DNA of 64,000 bases, from the NCBI RefSeq assembly GCF_001428255.1, contig NZ_LMRW01000002.1, positions 62,001-126,000 of the forward strand. Reading direction: 5' to 3'. Every line of letters begins with the position of its first letter. Within the stretch, counting starts at the first letter, position 1. The notes under the pieces were generated by a model. That model was not told the DNA's origin and ran no database searches. It saw only the letters and a list, made by a program, of their open reading frames with translations. This stretch comes from Agromyces sp. Soil535 (lineage in GTDB: Bacteria; Actinomycetota; Actinomycetes; Actinomycetales; Microbacteriaceae). Of the stretch, positions 28,624 through 39,178 are shown in pieces. Both the position numbers and the translations under genes were made by a program.

Positions 28624-29004
28624 TTAGTCGCGACCCTCCTGGCGACGATCCCACCGGTCGTTCATCCGGTCCATGAAGCCGCCGCCGGAACGTCGCGCCT
28701 TCGAGGCCGTGGAGGACTCGGACGGTGGAGCGGCGACGGCGCGCTTGCCCGGCGTGATGGCGATGAGCACGCCGGCGAACATGAGCGCGAACCCGATGAT
28801 GCCGACGATGAGCAACTGGAGTGCGACACCGGCGATGAGCGCGCCGACCCCAGCGACGGCAAGCAGCACGCCGAGCACGATGGCCCGGTAGTTGGGTCGA
28901 CGACCACGGACACCACCCACTGCGTGGACGAAGTCCGCGTCGTTGCGGTAGAGGTTCCGCTCCATCTCCTCGAGAAGACGTTGCTCCTGCTCTGAAAGCG
29001 GCAT
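28624..29004 (-). CDS. DUF3040 small membrane protein
   Basis: 126 residues. The family N terminus MPLSEQEQRLLEEMERNLYRND is followed by two transmembrane helices (about 43-62 and 66-84) and a basic C-terminal tail. Function is unknown. The same family (Rv2169c) lies beside dcw in mycobacteria. The ATG has GAGGGGA upstream. It diverges from the polyprenyl synthase and ends in a strong terminator. Confidence 0.88.
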   Translation of the reverse strand: MPLSEQEQRLLEEMERNLYRNDADFVHAVGGVRGRRPNYRAIVLGVLLAVAGVGALIAGVALQLLIVGIIGFALMFAGVLIAITPGKRAVAAPPSESSTASKARRSGGGFMDRMNDRWDRRQEGRD

Positions 29005-29066
29005 CTCATTCCCCTCAGGCTCGGGACCGACGCATCCGACTTCATTCTAGCGCCGCCCCGCCTCGC

Positions 29067-29072
29067 TAGGCT
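29067..29072 (+). promoter_or_regulatory. -10-like box of polyprenyl synthase (leaderless)
   Basis: TAGGCT, then 6 nt, then the GTG at 29079. Transcription would start at or within a base of the start codon. No SD is present. Confidence 0.5.
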
Positions 29073-29078
29073 AGGCGG

Positions 29079-30191
29079 GTGGCTCACGGTTCCCGGCTGG
29101 TCGATCTGGTGCATGCGCGCATCGAGGAGTTCCTCGCAGAACGCACATCCATTCTCCGCTCGATCAGTCCCGACCTGGCGCCGCTCGACGCGTTCTCAAG
29201 GCGGTTTCTCAGCGGCGGCAAGCGCTTCCGGGCACTGTTCTGCTACTGGGGCTGGGAGGCCGTCGGCGGCCAGGGCTTCGACCCCTTCGAGGCGGAGGGC
29301 GGACGCGACCGCTTCCCCGTCGTCTCGGCCGCTGCGGCCCTCGAGCTCTTCCACGCCGCGGCCCTCGTGCACGACGACATCATCGACAGCTCCGACACGC
29401 GCAGGGGAGCGCCGTCGGCCCATCGCCTCTTCGAGGGCCTGCACGCCGAATCGGGCTGGGCGGGCAGCGGAGCCGACTTCGGACGCGCCTCCGCGATCCT
29501 CCTCGGAGACCTCCTCCTGGGCTGGAGCGACGAGCTGCTCGACGAGGGCCTCTCGGCGCTCGCGGACCGCCAGTCCGCTCGGGCGGCGCGCGCCGAGTTC
29601 ATTCGGATGCGCACCGAGGTGACCGCCGGCCAGTACCTCGACATCCTCGAGGAGCGCGCGTGGGTCGCGCAGTCCGACGACGAGCAGCGCATCCGCGCCG
29701 AGCGCGTGATCGTCTACAAGGCGGCGAAGTACACCATCGAGTCGCCGCTCGCGATCGGCGGCGCGATCGCCGGCGCCACCGCCTCGCAGCTCGACGCCCT
29801 ACGCGCATTCGGCCTCCCGCTCGGCATCGCCTACCAACTGCGCGACGACCTCCTCGGCGTCTACGGCGATCCCGACGTCACCGGGAAGCCGAGTGGCGAC
29901 GACCTCCGCGAGGGCAAGCGCACCATGCTCGTCGCGATCGCACGGGAACGGCTCTCGCCCGGGCAGCGCCGGCTCCTCGACGAGCTGCTCGGCGACCCCG
30001 AGCTCGGTGCCGACCAGGTGCGGATGCTGCAGCGCACGATCGCGGAATGCGGCGCGGTGGACGAGATCGAACGGCTCATCGCCGACAACGTGGCGCGCGC
30101 GACCTCCGTGCTGGCCGACGCGCCGCTCAGCCGCGACGCCCGGGCGGAGCTCGGGTCGCTCGCGAAGACGGTCACCCGCCGCGCGAGCTGA
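29079..30191 (+). CDS. Polyprenyl diphosphate synthase (IdsA2-like)
   Basis: 370 residues from GTG. An all-helical trans-prenyltransferase with FARM motif HDDIIDSSD and SARM region YQLRDDLLGVYGDPD. GGKRFRALFCYW is the usual isopentenyl-diphosphate site. It condenses IPP onto allylic diphosphates, probably to geranylgeranyl diphosphate or a longer chain; chain length cannot be read from the sequence. Position between DUF3040 and the Rv2175c-like gene matches idsA2 (Rv2173). Convergent with the Rv2175c-like gene, with a 9-bp gap. Confidence 0.9.
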   Translation: MAHGSRLVDLVHARIEEFLAERTSILRSISPDLAPLDAFSRRFLSGGKRFRALFCYWGWEAVGGQGFDPFEAEGGRDRFPVVSAAAALELFHAAALVHDDIIDSSDTRRGAPSAHRLFEGLHAESGWAGSGADFGRASAILLGDLLLGWSDELLDEGLSALADRQSARAARAEFIRMRTEVTAGQYLDILEERAWVAQSDDEQRIRAERVIVYKAAKYTIESPLAIGGAIAGATASQLDALRAFGLPLGIAYQLRDDLLGVYGDPDVTGKPSGDDLREGKRTMLVAIARERLSPGQRRLLDELLGDPELGADQVRMLQRTIAECGAVDEIERLIADNVARATSVLADAPLSRDARAELGSLAKTVTRRAS

Positions 30192-30200
30192 CCATGCGGC

Positions 30201-30539
30201 TCAGGCGAGCGCCTGGGCGACGCGCCGCACCTCGGACTTGCGGCCGGCGCGGAGCGCGGCGATGGGCGTCGTGCCGAGGCTGCCCTCCTCGCCGAGCAGC
30301 CACTCGAGCGCCTCGGCGTCGGTGAAGCCCGCGTCGGCGAGCACGATCGCCGTGCCGTGGAGTTCTGGCAGGGGCGCACCGTCGCGAAGGAACAGCGACG
30401 GGACCTTCAGCACGCCGTCGATGCGCGTCGCCAGCAGGCGACGGTCGTCGATGAGCATGCGGATGCGGCTCGGGGTCTGCCCGAGCAGCTCGACGAGGTC
30501 GGGAACGGTCAGCCAGTCGGTCTGGTCGGCGTCGGTCAC
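30201..30539 (-). CDS. Rv2175c-family DNA-binding protein
   Basis: 112 residues from GTG 30539; CAGGCT ends 6 nt before it. N-terminal winged-helix-like region: WLTVPDLVELLGQTPSRIRM, then LIDDRRLLATRIDGVLKVPS. The C-terminal half (TAIVLADAGFTDAEALEWLL) is also typical of the family. In M. tuberculosis Rv2175c binds DNA and is phosphorylated near its N terminus by PknL, which abolishes binding. The short acidic N terminus here (VTDADQTDWLT) offers a threonine at residue 2 and others nearby. The pknL-like kinase is 1.4 kb away on the other strand. Confidence 0.85.
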   Translation of the reverse strand: MTDADQTDWLTVPDLVELLGQTPSRIRMLIDDRRLLATRIDGVLKVPSLFLRDGAPLPELHGTAIVLADAGFTDAEALEWLLGEEGSLGTTPIAALRAGRKSEVRRVAQALA

Positions 30540-30588
30540 GTCACCAGCCTGCCAGACGCACGTCCTGCTCGGGAAGCGGGCCGCCGCA

Positions 30589-30618
30589 AAGGATCCTGTC
30601 GCGCCACGCAGGATCCTT
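30589..30618. other. Perfect 10-bp inverted repeat
   Basis: AAGGATCCTG, a 10-nt loop, CAGGATCCTT. It lies between the divergent Rv2175c-like and LysM genes, 42 bp upstream of a likely LysM promoter. It could be an operator, possibly of the Rv2175c-like protein, or an RNA hairpin in the leader of neither gene. It is not positioned as a terminator. Confidence 0.6.
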
Positions 30619-30659
30619 GCCTCCTGCGGAACGGGCTCGGCGGACTCGCGGCGAGGTCG

Positions 30660-30688
30660 TTGACTCGCCCCGGCCCCCGTGCGACGGT
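30660..30688 (+). promoter_or_regulatory. Candidate promoter of the LysM gene
   Basis: TTGACT (30660-30665), 17 bp, GACGGT (30683-30688), about 40 nt upstream of the ATG at 30731. The -35 is near-consensus and the -10 is weak. Confidence 0.4.
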
Positions 30689-30730
30689 GGCCACGGACGA
30701 GGAGGTCCGACATCGGCACGAGGGGGGACG

Positions 30731-31837
30731 ATGGCCAGCGACACCGGCGACGTGTGGCGCGCGCGCCAGCGGCGCACTGACGCCACCGTCGAACCACGGC
30801 GACGCGGCATCCGCGCCGCGCTCAGCGTCCCGCTCGCGATCGCGAGCACGATCGCCGTGACCCTCGGCATCGCCCAGCCCGCCGAGGCAGCCGCGCCGCA
30901 CGTGAAGCGCCAGGCCAAGCCGAAGGCGCAGGGCTCGACCGTGCACCGCACCGCGCGCGTCGCGACGACCGCGCAGGCGCCCGCCGAGTACGTCGTGGCG
31001 GACGGCGACACGGTGAGCGGCATCGCGGAGCGCTTCGGTCTCGCGACCGCGGAGGTGCTCGCCGCCAACGGCCTCGGGTGGTCCAGCCTCATCTTCGCGG
31101 GTCAGCGCCTCGCGCTGCCCGGGGGCATGCCGGCCGAGGCGGTACCCGCTCCCCCGCCGGTCGCGCCTGAGATCGCCCGCCACACCGTCGTCGAGGGCGA
31201 CACCATCGGCGGCATCGCCGCCGCCTACGGCCTCGACGTCGCAAGCGTCCTCAGCGCGAACGGACTCGGCCCGTCGAGCCTGATCTTCCCGGGCGAGGCG
31301 ATCGTGCTGCCGCTCGCCGACCCGTCTGCTTCCGCGCCGGAGGCGGCGCCGCAGCCCGATGCGCTCGCCCACGCACCCGAGTCCCCCTCTCCTGGGACCT
31401 CCGTCGTGGCGGTCGCCTCCGTGACCGTGCCGCTCACCGACGAGATGCGCGCCAACGCCCGCATCATCATCGACGTCGGCCGTGCCGTGGGCGTGCCCGA
31501 GCAGGGCATCATCGTCGCCCTCGCGGCCGCGGCGCAGGAATCGGGCCTGAAGAACCTGCACCACGGCGACCTCGACTCCCTCGGGCTCTTCCAGCAGCGG
31601 CCGAGCGAGGGCTGGGGAACGCCGGAGGAGGTGCTCGACCCGGTGCGCTCGGCCACCGCCTTCTACGGCGGCACCGCAAACCCGAACGCCGGACGCACCC
31701 TCGGGCTGCTCGACATCGCCGGCTGGGAGTCGATGACGATCACGCAGGCCGCGCAGGCCGTGCAGCTGTCGGCGCATCCAGACCACTACGCCAAGTGGGA
31801 GGCGTCGGCGAGGGCCTGGCTGTCCGAGCTCGGCTAG
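30731..31837 (+). CDS. LysM-domain cell-wall protein with lysozyme-like C-terminal domain
   Basis: 368 residues from ATG 30731 with GGGGGG-type SD. A twin-basic N terminus leads to a signal-peptide helix (about 33-55, ending QPAEAAA). There are two LysM domains: about 78-122 (YVVADGDTVSGIAERFGL) and about 144-190 (HTVVEGDTIGGIAAAYGL). The C-terminal domain (about 235-368) contains ALAAAAQESGLKNL and SLGLFQQRPSEGWG, a lysozyme/transglycosylase-like fold with a candidate catalytic Glu in QESGL. It is probably an exported peptidoglycan-binding hydrolase or remodelling factor. A hydrolytic activity is inferred. Confidence 0.85.
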   Translation: MASDTGDVWRARQRRTDATVEPRRRGIRAALSVPLAIASTIAVTLGIAQPAEAAAPHVKRQAKPKAQGSTVHRTARVATTAQAPAEYVVADGDTVSGIAERFGLATAEVLAANGLGWSSLIFAGQRLALPGGMPAEAVPAPPPVAPEIARHTVVEGDTIGGIAAAYGLDVASVLSANGLGPSSLIFPGEAIVLPLADPSASAPEAAPQPDALAHAPESPSPGTSVVAVASVTVPLTDEMRANARIIIDVGRAVGVPEQGIIVALAAAAQESGLKNLHHGDLDSLGLFQQRPSEGWGTPEEVLDPVRSATAFYGGTANPNAGRTLGLLDIAGWESMTITQAAQAVQLSAHPDHYAKWEASARAWLSELG

Positions 31838-31940
31838 CGGCTCGGTTCGGGCGCGCTGCGCCGCGGCATCCGTGATCACGAAGCCGTTGCGATCTCGCCG
31901 TTCCCCGGCGTTTAGTCCGCGTCGGGCATGCACCACTTCG

Positions 31941-31946
31941 TAGACT
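31941..31946 (+). promoter_or_regulatory. -10-like box of pknL-like gene (leaderless)
   Basis: TAGACT followed by 6 nt and the GTG at 31953. The intervening CGGAGG is too close to the start to act as a normal SD. Confidence 0.5.
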
Positions 31947-31952
31947 CGGAGG

Positions 31953-33881
<1,929 letters not shown>

Positions 33882-33937
33882 GTCGCGCTGCCGACCTGCT
33901 CGTGCATGCGGGCGCCGTGCCGACGAGCACCCGAAGG

Positions 33938-33967
33938 AGCGGGGCATCCGTCACCGGACGCCCCGCT
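33938..33967. terminator. Bidirectional terminator between pknL and aroG
   Basis: A 13-bp stem with one mismatch (AGCGGGGCATCCG / CGGACGCCCCGCT) and a TCAC loop sits between the two convergent stops. One arm contains GGCATCCG. Confidence 0.7.
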
Positions 33968-33972
33968 GCCAT

Positions 33973-35343
33973 TCAGCGTGCGGTGAGCTCCTCGGCCACG
34001 AGGAACGCGAGCTCGAGCGACTGCATGTGGTTCAGGCGCGGGTCGCAGAGCGACTCGTAGCGCGTCGCGAGGGTCGCCTCGTCGATGTGCTCCGAACCGC
34101 CGAGGCACTCCGTGACGTCGTCGCCGGTGAGCTCCACGTGGATGCCGCCCGGGTATGTGCCGGCTGCGCGGTGCGCCTCGAAGAATCCACGAACCTCGTC
34201 GACCACGTCGTCGAAGCGACGCGTCTTGTAGCCGTTCGGCGTCGTGATGCCGTTGCCGTGCATGGGGTCGGTGACCCACAGCGGGTTCGCATCGCTGCGC
34301 TTGACGGCCTCGAGCAGCGGCGGCAGCGCGTCGCGGATCTTGCCCGCGCCCATGCGCGTGATGAACGTGAGGCGGCCCGGCTCGCGGTTCGGGTCGAGCT
34401 TCTCGACGAGCTCGAGCATCGTCTCGGGCGACGTGGTCGGTCCGAGCTTCACGCCGATCGGATTGCGCACCCGCGAAAGGAAGTCGACGTGCGCGCCGTC
34501 GAGGTCGCGCGTGCGCTCGCCGATCCAGATGAAGTGCGCCGACGTGTCGTAGGGCGTGCCGGTGCGCGAGTCGATGCGGGTCATCGGGCGCTCGTAGTCC
34601 ATGAGCAGGCCCTCGTGGCCCGTGTAGAACTCGGTGTGCTTCAACGCCTCGAAGTCGGCGCCGCACGCCTCCATGAACTTGATGGCGCGATCGATCTCGC
34701 GGGCGAGCGACTCGTAGCGCGCGTTCGCCGGGTTCACCGAGAAGCCCTGGTTCCACGAGTGGACCTGGCGGAGGTCGGCAAACCCGCCCTGGGTGAAGGC
34801 GCGGATCAGGTTCAGCGTGGAGGCGGCCATGTGATAGCCGCGCACGAGGCGAGCCGGGTCGGCCGCGCGCGACTCGGGCGTGAAGTCGTAGCCGTTCACG
34901 ATGTCGCCGCGGTAGGCCGGCAGCGTGACGCCTCCGCGGGTCTCGGTGTCGCTCGAGCGGGGCTTCGCGAACTGGCCCGCCATCCGGCCCATCTTCACGA
35001 CGGGCATGGAGGCGCCGTACGTGAGCACCACGGCCATCTGGAGCACGGTCTTCACGCGGTTGCGGATCTGGTCGGCGGTGGCGCCCGCGAAGGTCTCGGC
35101 GCAGTCACCGCCCTGCAGCAGGAACGCCTGGCCGCGGGATGCGGCGGCGAGCCGCGTGCGCAGCATGTCCACCTCGCCGGCGAAGACGAGCGGCGGCAGC
35201 GTGGCGAGCTCGGCGGATGCCGCATGCGCGCCCTCGGGGTCGGGCCACAGCGGCTGCTGCTTGATCGGCAGCGTGCGCCAATAGTCGAGGCCGTCGATCA
35301 CGGAGGGATCTGCGTTGACGACGGGCTCGACGAGCTGTACCAC
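33973..35343 (-). CDS. aroG: Class II 3-deoxy-D-arabino-heptulosonate-7-phosphate synthase
   Basis: 456 residues from GTG. A type II (plant-like) DAHP synthase making the first shikimate-pathway intermediate from PEP and erythrose 4-phosphate. Motifs: QGGDCAETFAG, KMGRMAGQFAKPRSSD, LPAYRGDIVNG, IGERTRDLDGAHV, WVTDPMHGNG and the C-terminal GGIHVELTGDDVTECLGG. It matches Rv2178c in position next to pknL. Chorismate mutase is not adjacent. Confidence 0.95.
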   Translation of the reverse strand: MVQLVEPVVNADPSVIDGLDYWRTLPIKQQPLWPDPEGAHAASAELATLPPLVFAGEVDMLRTRLAAASRGQAFLLQGGDCAETFAGATADQIRNRVKTVLQMAVVLTYGASMPVVKMGRMAGQFAKPRSSDTETRGGVTLPAYRGDIVNGYDFTPESRAADPARLVRGYHMAASTLNLIRAFTQGGFADLRQVHSWNQGFSVNPANARYESLAREIDRAIKFMEACGADFEALKHTEFYTGHEGLLMDYERPMTRIDSRTGTPYDTSAHFIWIGERTRDLDGAHVDFLSRVRNPIGVKLGPTTSPETMLELVEKLDPNREPGRLTFITRMGAGKIRDALPPLLEAVKRSDANPLWVTDPMHGNGITTPNGYKTRRFDDVVDEVRGFFEAHRAAGTYPGGIHVELTGDDVTECLGGSEHIDEATLATRYESLCDPRLNHMQSLELAFLVAEELTAR

Positions 35344-35415
35344 TGGACTGTCCTGAGGGTTCGGGCGCGAAACGCCGGGAATGGCGACGCACGTCGCGCC
35401 GCCGCTCAGACGAGC

Positions 35416-36105
35416 CTATCGCGATTGCGAAGCCCGCTGCTCCTTCACCGAACTCGCGTAGACGTCCACGTACTCCTGCTCGCTGAGCGTGCGGAGGTGG
35501 TGGACCAGCTCGTCGGTCACGCTCCGCAGCACGAAGCGGTCGCCCTCGAGTCCCTGGAAGCGTGAGAAGTCGAGCGGATCACCGAAGATGATCCCGATGC
35601 GGCGCACGTTCGGCAGCCGCTGTCCGATCGGCATGACCTCCTTGGTGCCGATCATCGCGACCGGAATGACCGGCGCGCCCGATTCCAGGACCATGCGGGC
35701 GACGCCGGTGCGACCCCGATACAGCTTGCCGTCGGGGCTGCGTGTGCCCTCGGGATAGATGCCGAGGATGCTGCCCTCGTTCAGCACCCGGAGGCCGGTC
35801 TCGAGCGCGGCCTCGGACGCCTTGCCGCCCGAACGATCGATGGGCAGTTGGCCCGCAGCCTGGAAGAACACCCGAGTGGCCCAGCCCTTCAGGCCCTTGC
35901 CGGTGAAGTACTCGCTCTTGGCGAGGAAGATCACCGGCCGGTCCACGACCAGCGGGAGGAAGATCGAGTCGATGAACGACAGGTGGTTGGAGGCGAGCAC
36001 GACCGCGCCCTCCCTGGGCACGTGCTCGAGCCCTACCACCCACGGTCGGAAGATCGCCAGCAGGATGGGGCCGACGACGATGTGCTTCATGATCCAGTAG
36101 AACAC
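35416..36105 (-). CDS. 1-acyl-sn-glycerol-3-phosphate acyltransferase (PlsC-like)
   Basis: 229 residues from GTG 36105, chosen for the GGGAGGGAG 5 nt upstream. An N-terminal hydrophobic segment (IMKHIVVGPILLAIF) is followed by the acyltransferase motif SNHLSFIDSIFLP (HX4D), a basic middle block and PEGTRSPDGKLYRG (motif III). It transfers acyl groups to lysophosphatidate or similar lipids at the membrane. The counterpart near mycobacterial aroG is Rv2182c. The ROK kinase lies 55 bp upstream on the same strand, so they may be co-transcribed. Confidence 0.9.
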   Translation of the reverse strand: MFYWIMKHIVVGPILLAIFRPWVVGLEHVPREGAVVLASNHLSFIDSIFLPLVVDRPVIFLAKSEYFTGKGLKGWATRVFFQAAGQLPIDRSGGKASEAALETGLRVLNEGSILGIYPEGTRSPDGKLYRGRTGVARMVLESGAPVIPVAMIGTKEVMPIGQRLPNVRRIGIIFGDPLDFSRFQGLEGDRFVLRSVTDELVHHLRTLSEQEYVDVYASSVKEQRASQSR

Positions 36106-36160
36106 CGCGTCTCCCTCCCCAGCGTGGGCGAACGAACGATTCAGCCTATCGCCGCGCGGC

Positions 36161-37111
36161 TCAGGCGTGCTCCTCGACCCACACGCGCGCGAGGTCGGCC
36201 GCACCGACCACGCCGGCGTCGTTGACGAGCTCCGCGATCACGAAGTCGGGCTCAGGGTGATAGCCGCGGGCGGGCAGGTGCTCGAGGTACGCCTCGCGGA
36301 TCGGGCCGAGCAGCAGCTCCCCCGCGACCGAGACGCCGCCGCCGAACACGAATCGCTGCGGGTCGAGCACGGCCGACAGGGAGGCCGAGGCCTGGCCGAG
36401 CCAATGGCCGAGCTGGCGGAGCGCTGCGACGGCACCCGGGTCCTCCTGCTCGATGAGGGCACCGACCAGGTGCCCGTCGAGCGCCCCGTGCTCCTCGCGG
36501 GCGCCCGCGAGGGCCCGGCCGATGCCGCCGGCGTCGGCGATCTCGTTGGCCATGCGCAGCAGTGCGCGGCCCGAGCCGTACTGCTCGAGGCATCCGTGCT
36601 GGCCGCATCCGCACGCGATGCCGTTCGGCACGACGCGCAGATGGCCGAGCTCCGCACCGGCACCGAAGCCGCCGCGGAAGAGGCGGTCGCCGGCGACGAT
36701 CGCCCCGCCGACACCCGTTCCGATCGTGAGCATGACCATGTCGCTCACGAGACGCCCCGCGCCGAAGCGGAACTCCGCCCAGCCGGCGGCGTTCGCGTCG
36801 TTGTCGACGACCACCGTCGACCCGACGCGGGCTTCGAGCTTCTCGCGGAACGGCTCGTTGCGCCAGTGGATGTTCGGCGCGTAGTAGACCGTCGACTGCG
36901 CGGCGTCGATGAACCCGGCGGCGGCGACGCCGACCGCAGCGGTGGGACCGCCTGCCGAGAGGGACTGGATCATCGCGACGACCGCGTCCTCGAGGAGCCG
37001 CGGATCGCCCGCCGGGGTCGGGACGCGCTCGCTCGCGACGATCGTGCCGAACTCGTCGACGACCGCTCCGGCGATCTTCGTCCCGCCGATGTCGATACCG
37101 ATCGCGTGCAC
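36161..37111 (-). CDS. ROK-family sugar kinase (probable glucokinase)
   Basis: 316 residues from GTG 37111, with AGGCGG 7 nt upstream. The ATP loop is IGIDIGGTKIAGAVV. The ROK zinc motif is GIACGCGQHGCLEQYGSG, and a catalytic Asp is expected in VVDNDANAAGWAE. GTGVGGAIVAGDRLFRG is the phosphate-binding segment. There is no N-terminal helix-turn-helix, so it is a kinase rather than a ROK repressor. Glucose is the most likely substrate. Confidence 0.9.
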   Translation of the reverse strand: MHAIGIDIGGTKIAGAVVDEFGTIVASERVPTPAGDPRLLEDAVVAMIQSLSAGGPTAAVGVAAAGFIDAAQSTVYYAPNIHWRNEPFREKLEARVGSTVVVDNDANAAGWAEFRFGAGRLVSDMVMLTIGTGVGGAIVAGDRLFRGGFGAGAELGHLRVVPNGIACGCGQHGCLEQYGSGRALLRMANEIADAGGIGRALAGAREEHGALDGHLVGALIEQEDPGAVAALRQLGHWLGQASASLSAVLDPQRFVFGGGVSVAGELLLGPIREAYLEHLPARGYHPEPDFVIAELVNDAGVVGAADLARVWVEEHA

Positions 37112-37258
37112 CGGGAAGCCGCCTTTCGAAGGGGGATGGGGTCGAGTGATCCCGGGGCCTCGAGGCCGCACGAGCAACGACTAGAGTGTAATCGACCCCA
37201 ATGCCGAGGTTCGCGCGCCCCGCGCCGTCCGACCTCTTCCGGTGCCGAAGGAGCTACC

Positions 37259-39091
37259 GTGATCCAGTTCGATACCCCCGCAGTCGTCCCGGCCGATCCC
37301 GACGCGAACACCACCGACCTTCTGGTCGAGCGGGTCGCCGCAACCCCCGACTCGGTGCTCTTCGCGCTGCCCACCGCAGACGGCGGCTGGTCGCCGGTCA
37401 CGACCCGGGAGTTCTACGACCAGGTCATCGCGCTCGCGAAGGGCCTCGTCGCGGCGGGCATCGAACCCGGCGACAAGGTCGGCCTCATGTGCAAGACGCG
37501 CTACGAGTGGACCCTCATCGACTTCGCCGCGTGGTTCGCCGGCGCCGTGCTCGTGCCGATCTACGAGACCAGCTCCCCCGCGCAGGTCAAGTGGAACCTC
37601 GGCGACTCCGGCGCGATCGCCGTCATCGTCGAGACGCCCGACCACTTCACGCGCTTCGACGAGGTGCACCCCGAGCTTCCCGCGATCCGCAACGTCTGGC
37701 AGATCGACCTCGGCGACCTCGACAAGCTCGTCGCTGCGGGCAGCGGCGTCTCCGACGAGGAGATCGAGCGCCGCCGCAACCTCGCGGTCGGCTCCGACAT
37801 CGCGACCCTCATCTACACATCGGGCTCCACCGGCAAGCCCAAGGGCTGCGTGCTCACCCACTCGAACTTCGTCGAGACCTCCCGCAACGCGGCGATCGCC
37901 CTCAAGGAGGTCGTGCTCGACCCGAACGGCGCATCGACGCTGCTCTTCATCACGACGGCGCACATCTTCGCGCGGTTCATCGCCGTGCTCAGCGTGCACG
38001 CCGGCGTACGGGTCGGGCACCAGCCCGACACGAAGCAACTCCTGCCGAGCCTCGGCAGCTTCAAGCCCTCGTTCCTGCTCGCGGTCCCGCGCGTGTTCGA
38101 GAAGGTCTACAACGTCTCGGAGCAGAAGGCCGAGGCGGGCGGCAAGGGCAAGATCTTCCGCAGCGCCGCCGAGACCGCAGTCGCCTACTCGACGGCCAAG
38201 GAGGCGGGCCACGTACCGTTCGGCCTCACACTGAAGTTCCGCGTCTTCGACAGGCTCGTCTACTCGAAGCTCCGCACGGCGATGGGCGGCAACGTGAAGT
38301 ACGCGGTTTCGGGTTCCGCACCGCTCGGGCCGCGCCTCGGCCACTTCTACCACGCGCTCGGCATCACCATCCTCGAGGGCTACGGCCTGACCGAGACCAC
38401 CGCCCCTGCGACGGTGAACCTCGCGACGAAGTCGAAGATCGGCACGGTCGGACCCGCCCTTCCGGGCGTCTCGGTCCGCATCGCCGACGACGGCGAGATC
38501 GAGGTGAAGGGCGTCAACGTCTTCGAGGCGTACTGGAAGAACCCCGAGGCCACCGCGGAGACGTTCGACGGCGACTGGCTCAAGACGGGCGACATCGGCT
38601 CGTTCGACAGCGACGGGTTCCTCACGATCACCGGACGCAAGAAGGAGATCATCGTCACCGCGGGTGGCAAGAACGTCGCCCCCGCAGCGCTCGAAGACCC
38701 GATCCGCGCGAACCCGCTCGTCGGACAGGTCGTGGCCGTCGGCGACAAGAAGCCGTTCATCTCGGCGCTCGTCACGCTCGACCCCGAGATGCTCCCCGTC
38801 TGGCTCAACAACAACGACGAGGACGCGGGCATGAGCCTCGAGGAGGCCACCACGAACGCGGCCGTGCTCGCCGAGGTGCAGCGGGCGATCGATGCGGCGA
38901 ACGAGAACGTGTCGCGTGCCGAGTCGATCCGCAAGTTCACGATCCTCCCGACCGAGCTCACCGAGGCGAGCGGCCATCTCACGCCGAAGATGAGCATCAA
39001 GCGCAACGTCATCCTCGAGGACTTCGCGGGCGAGATCGAGGCGATGTACTCGGGCGCTCCGGCAACCGAGGGTCACTCGATCGTGCACTGA
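37259..39091 (+). CDS. Long-chain acyl-CoA synthetase (FadD15-like)
   Basis: 610 residues from GTG 37259 with GAAGGAG 6 nt upstream. The AMP-binding loop is LIYTSGSTGKPKGCVLTHSN. EGYGLTETTAPATVN and WLKTGDIGSFDSDGFLTITGRKKEIIVTAG (shown in parts in this entry as TGDIGSFDSDG and GRKKEIIVTAGGKNVAP) are the A5-A10 motifs. It activates fatty acids to acyl-CoA via acyl-AMP. The gene matches Rv2187 in this conserved neighbourhood. TAGAGT at 37182-37187 could be its -10, with a leader of about 65 nt. Confidence 0.93.
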   Translation: MIQFDTPAVVPADPDANTTDLLVERVAATPDSVLFALPTADGGWSPVTTREFYDQVIALAKGLVAAGIEPGDKVGLMCKTRYEWTLIDFAAWFAGAVLVPIYETSSPAQVKWNLGDSGAIAVIVETPDHFTRFDEVHPELPAIRNVWQIDLGDLDKLVAAGSGVSDEEIERRRNLAVGSDIATLIYTSGSTGKPKGCVLTHSNFVETSRNAAIALKEVVLDPNGASTLLFITTAHIFARFIAVLSVHAGVRVGHQPDTKQLLPSLGSFKPSFLLAVPRVFEKVYNVSEQKAEAGGKGKIFRSAAETAVAYSTAKEAGHVPFGLTLKFRVFDRLVYSKLRTAMGGNVKYAVSGSAPLGPRLGHFYHALGITILEGYGLTETTAPATVNLATKSKIGTVGPALPGVSVRIADDGEIEVKGVNVFEAYWKNPEATAETFDGDWLKTGDIGSFDSDGFLTITGRKKEIIVTAGGKNVAPAALEDPIRANPLVGQVVAVGDKKPFISALVTLDPEMLPVWLNNNDEDAGMSLEEATTNAAVLAEVQRAIDAANENVSRAESIRKFTILPTELTEASGHLTPKMSIKRNVILEDFAGEIEAMYSGAPATEGHSIVH

Positions 39092-39099
39092 TCGATTCC

Positions 39100-39142
39100 C
39101 ACGTCGAGTGGCCCCGTGGCATCCGCGGGGCCACTCGACGTG
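39100..39142. terminator. Bidirectional terminator between fadD-like and def genes
   Basis: A perfect 17-bp stem (39100-39116 with 39126-39142) and a 9-nt loop that holds the octamer GGCATCCG. It begins 8 nt after the acyl-CoA synthetase stop. It serves both convergent genes. Confidence 0.85.
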
Positions 39143-39178
39143 TCCGGGGCGAGGATCCGGGGGTGCGCCGTCACGCGG

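Noticed and set aside
30540-30730. Possible c-di-AMP (ydaO-type) riboswitch upstream of the LysM gene
   Set aside because: Such riboswitches often precede LysM and transglycosylase genes, but the conserved core segments are not present; only a simple inverted repeat is seen.
36167-37258. Long in-frame upstream extension of the acyl-CoA synthetase
   Set aside because: It runs antisense through the ROK kinase gene; the GTG at 37259 has a good SD and gives the family length.
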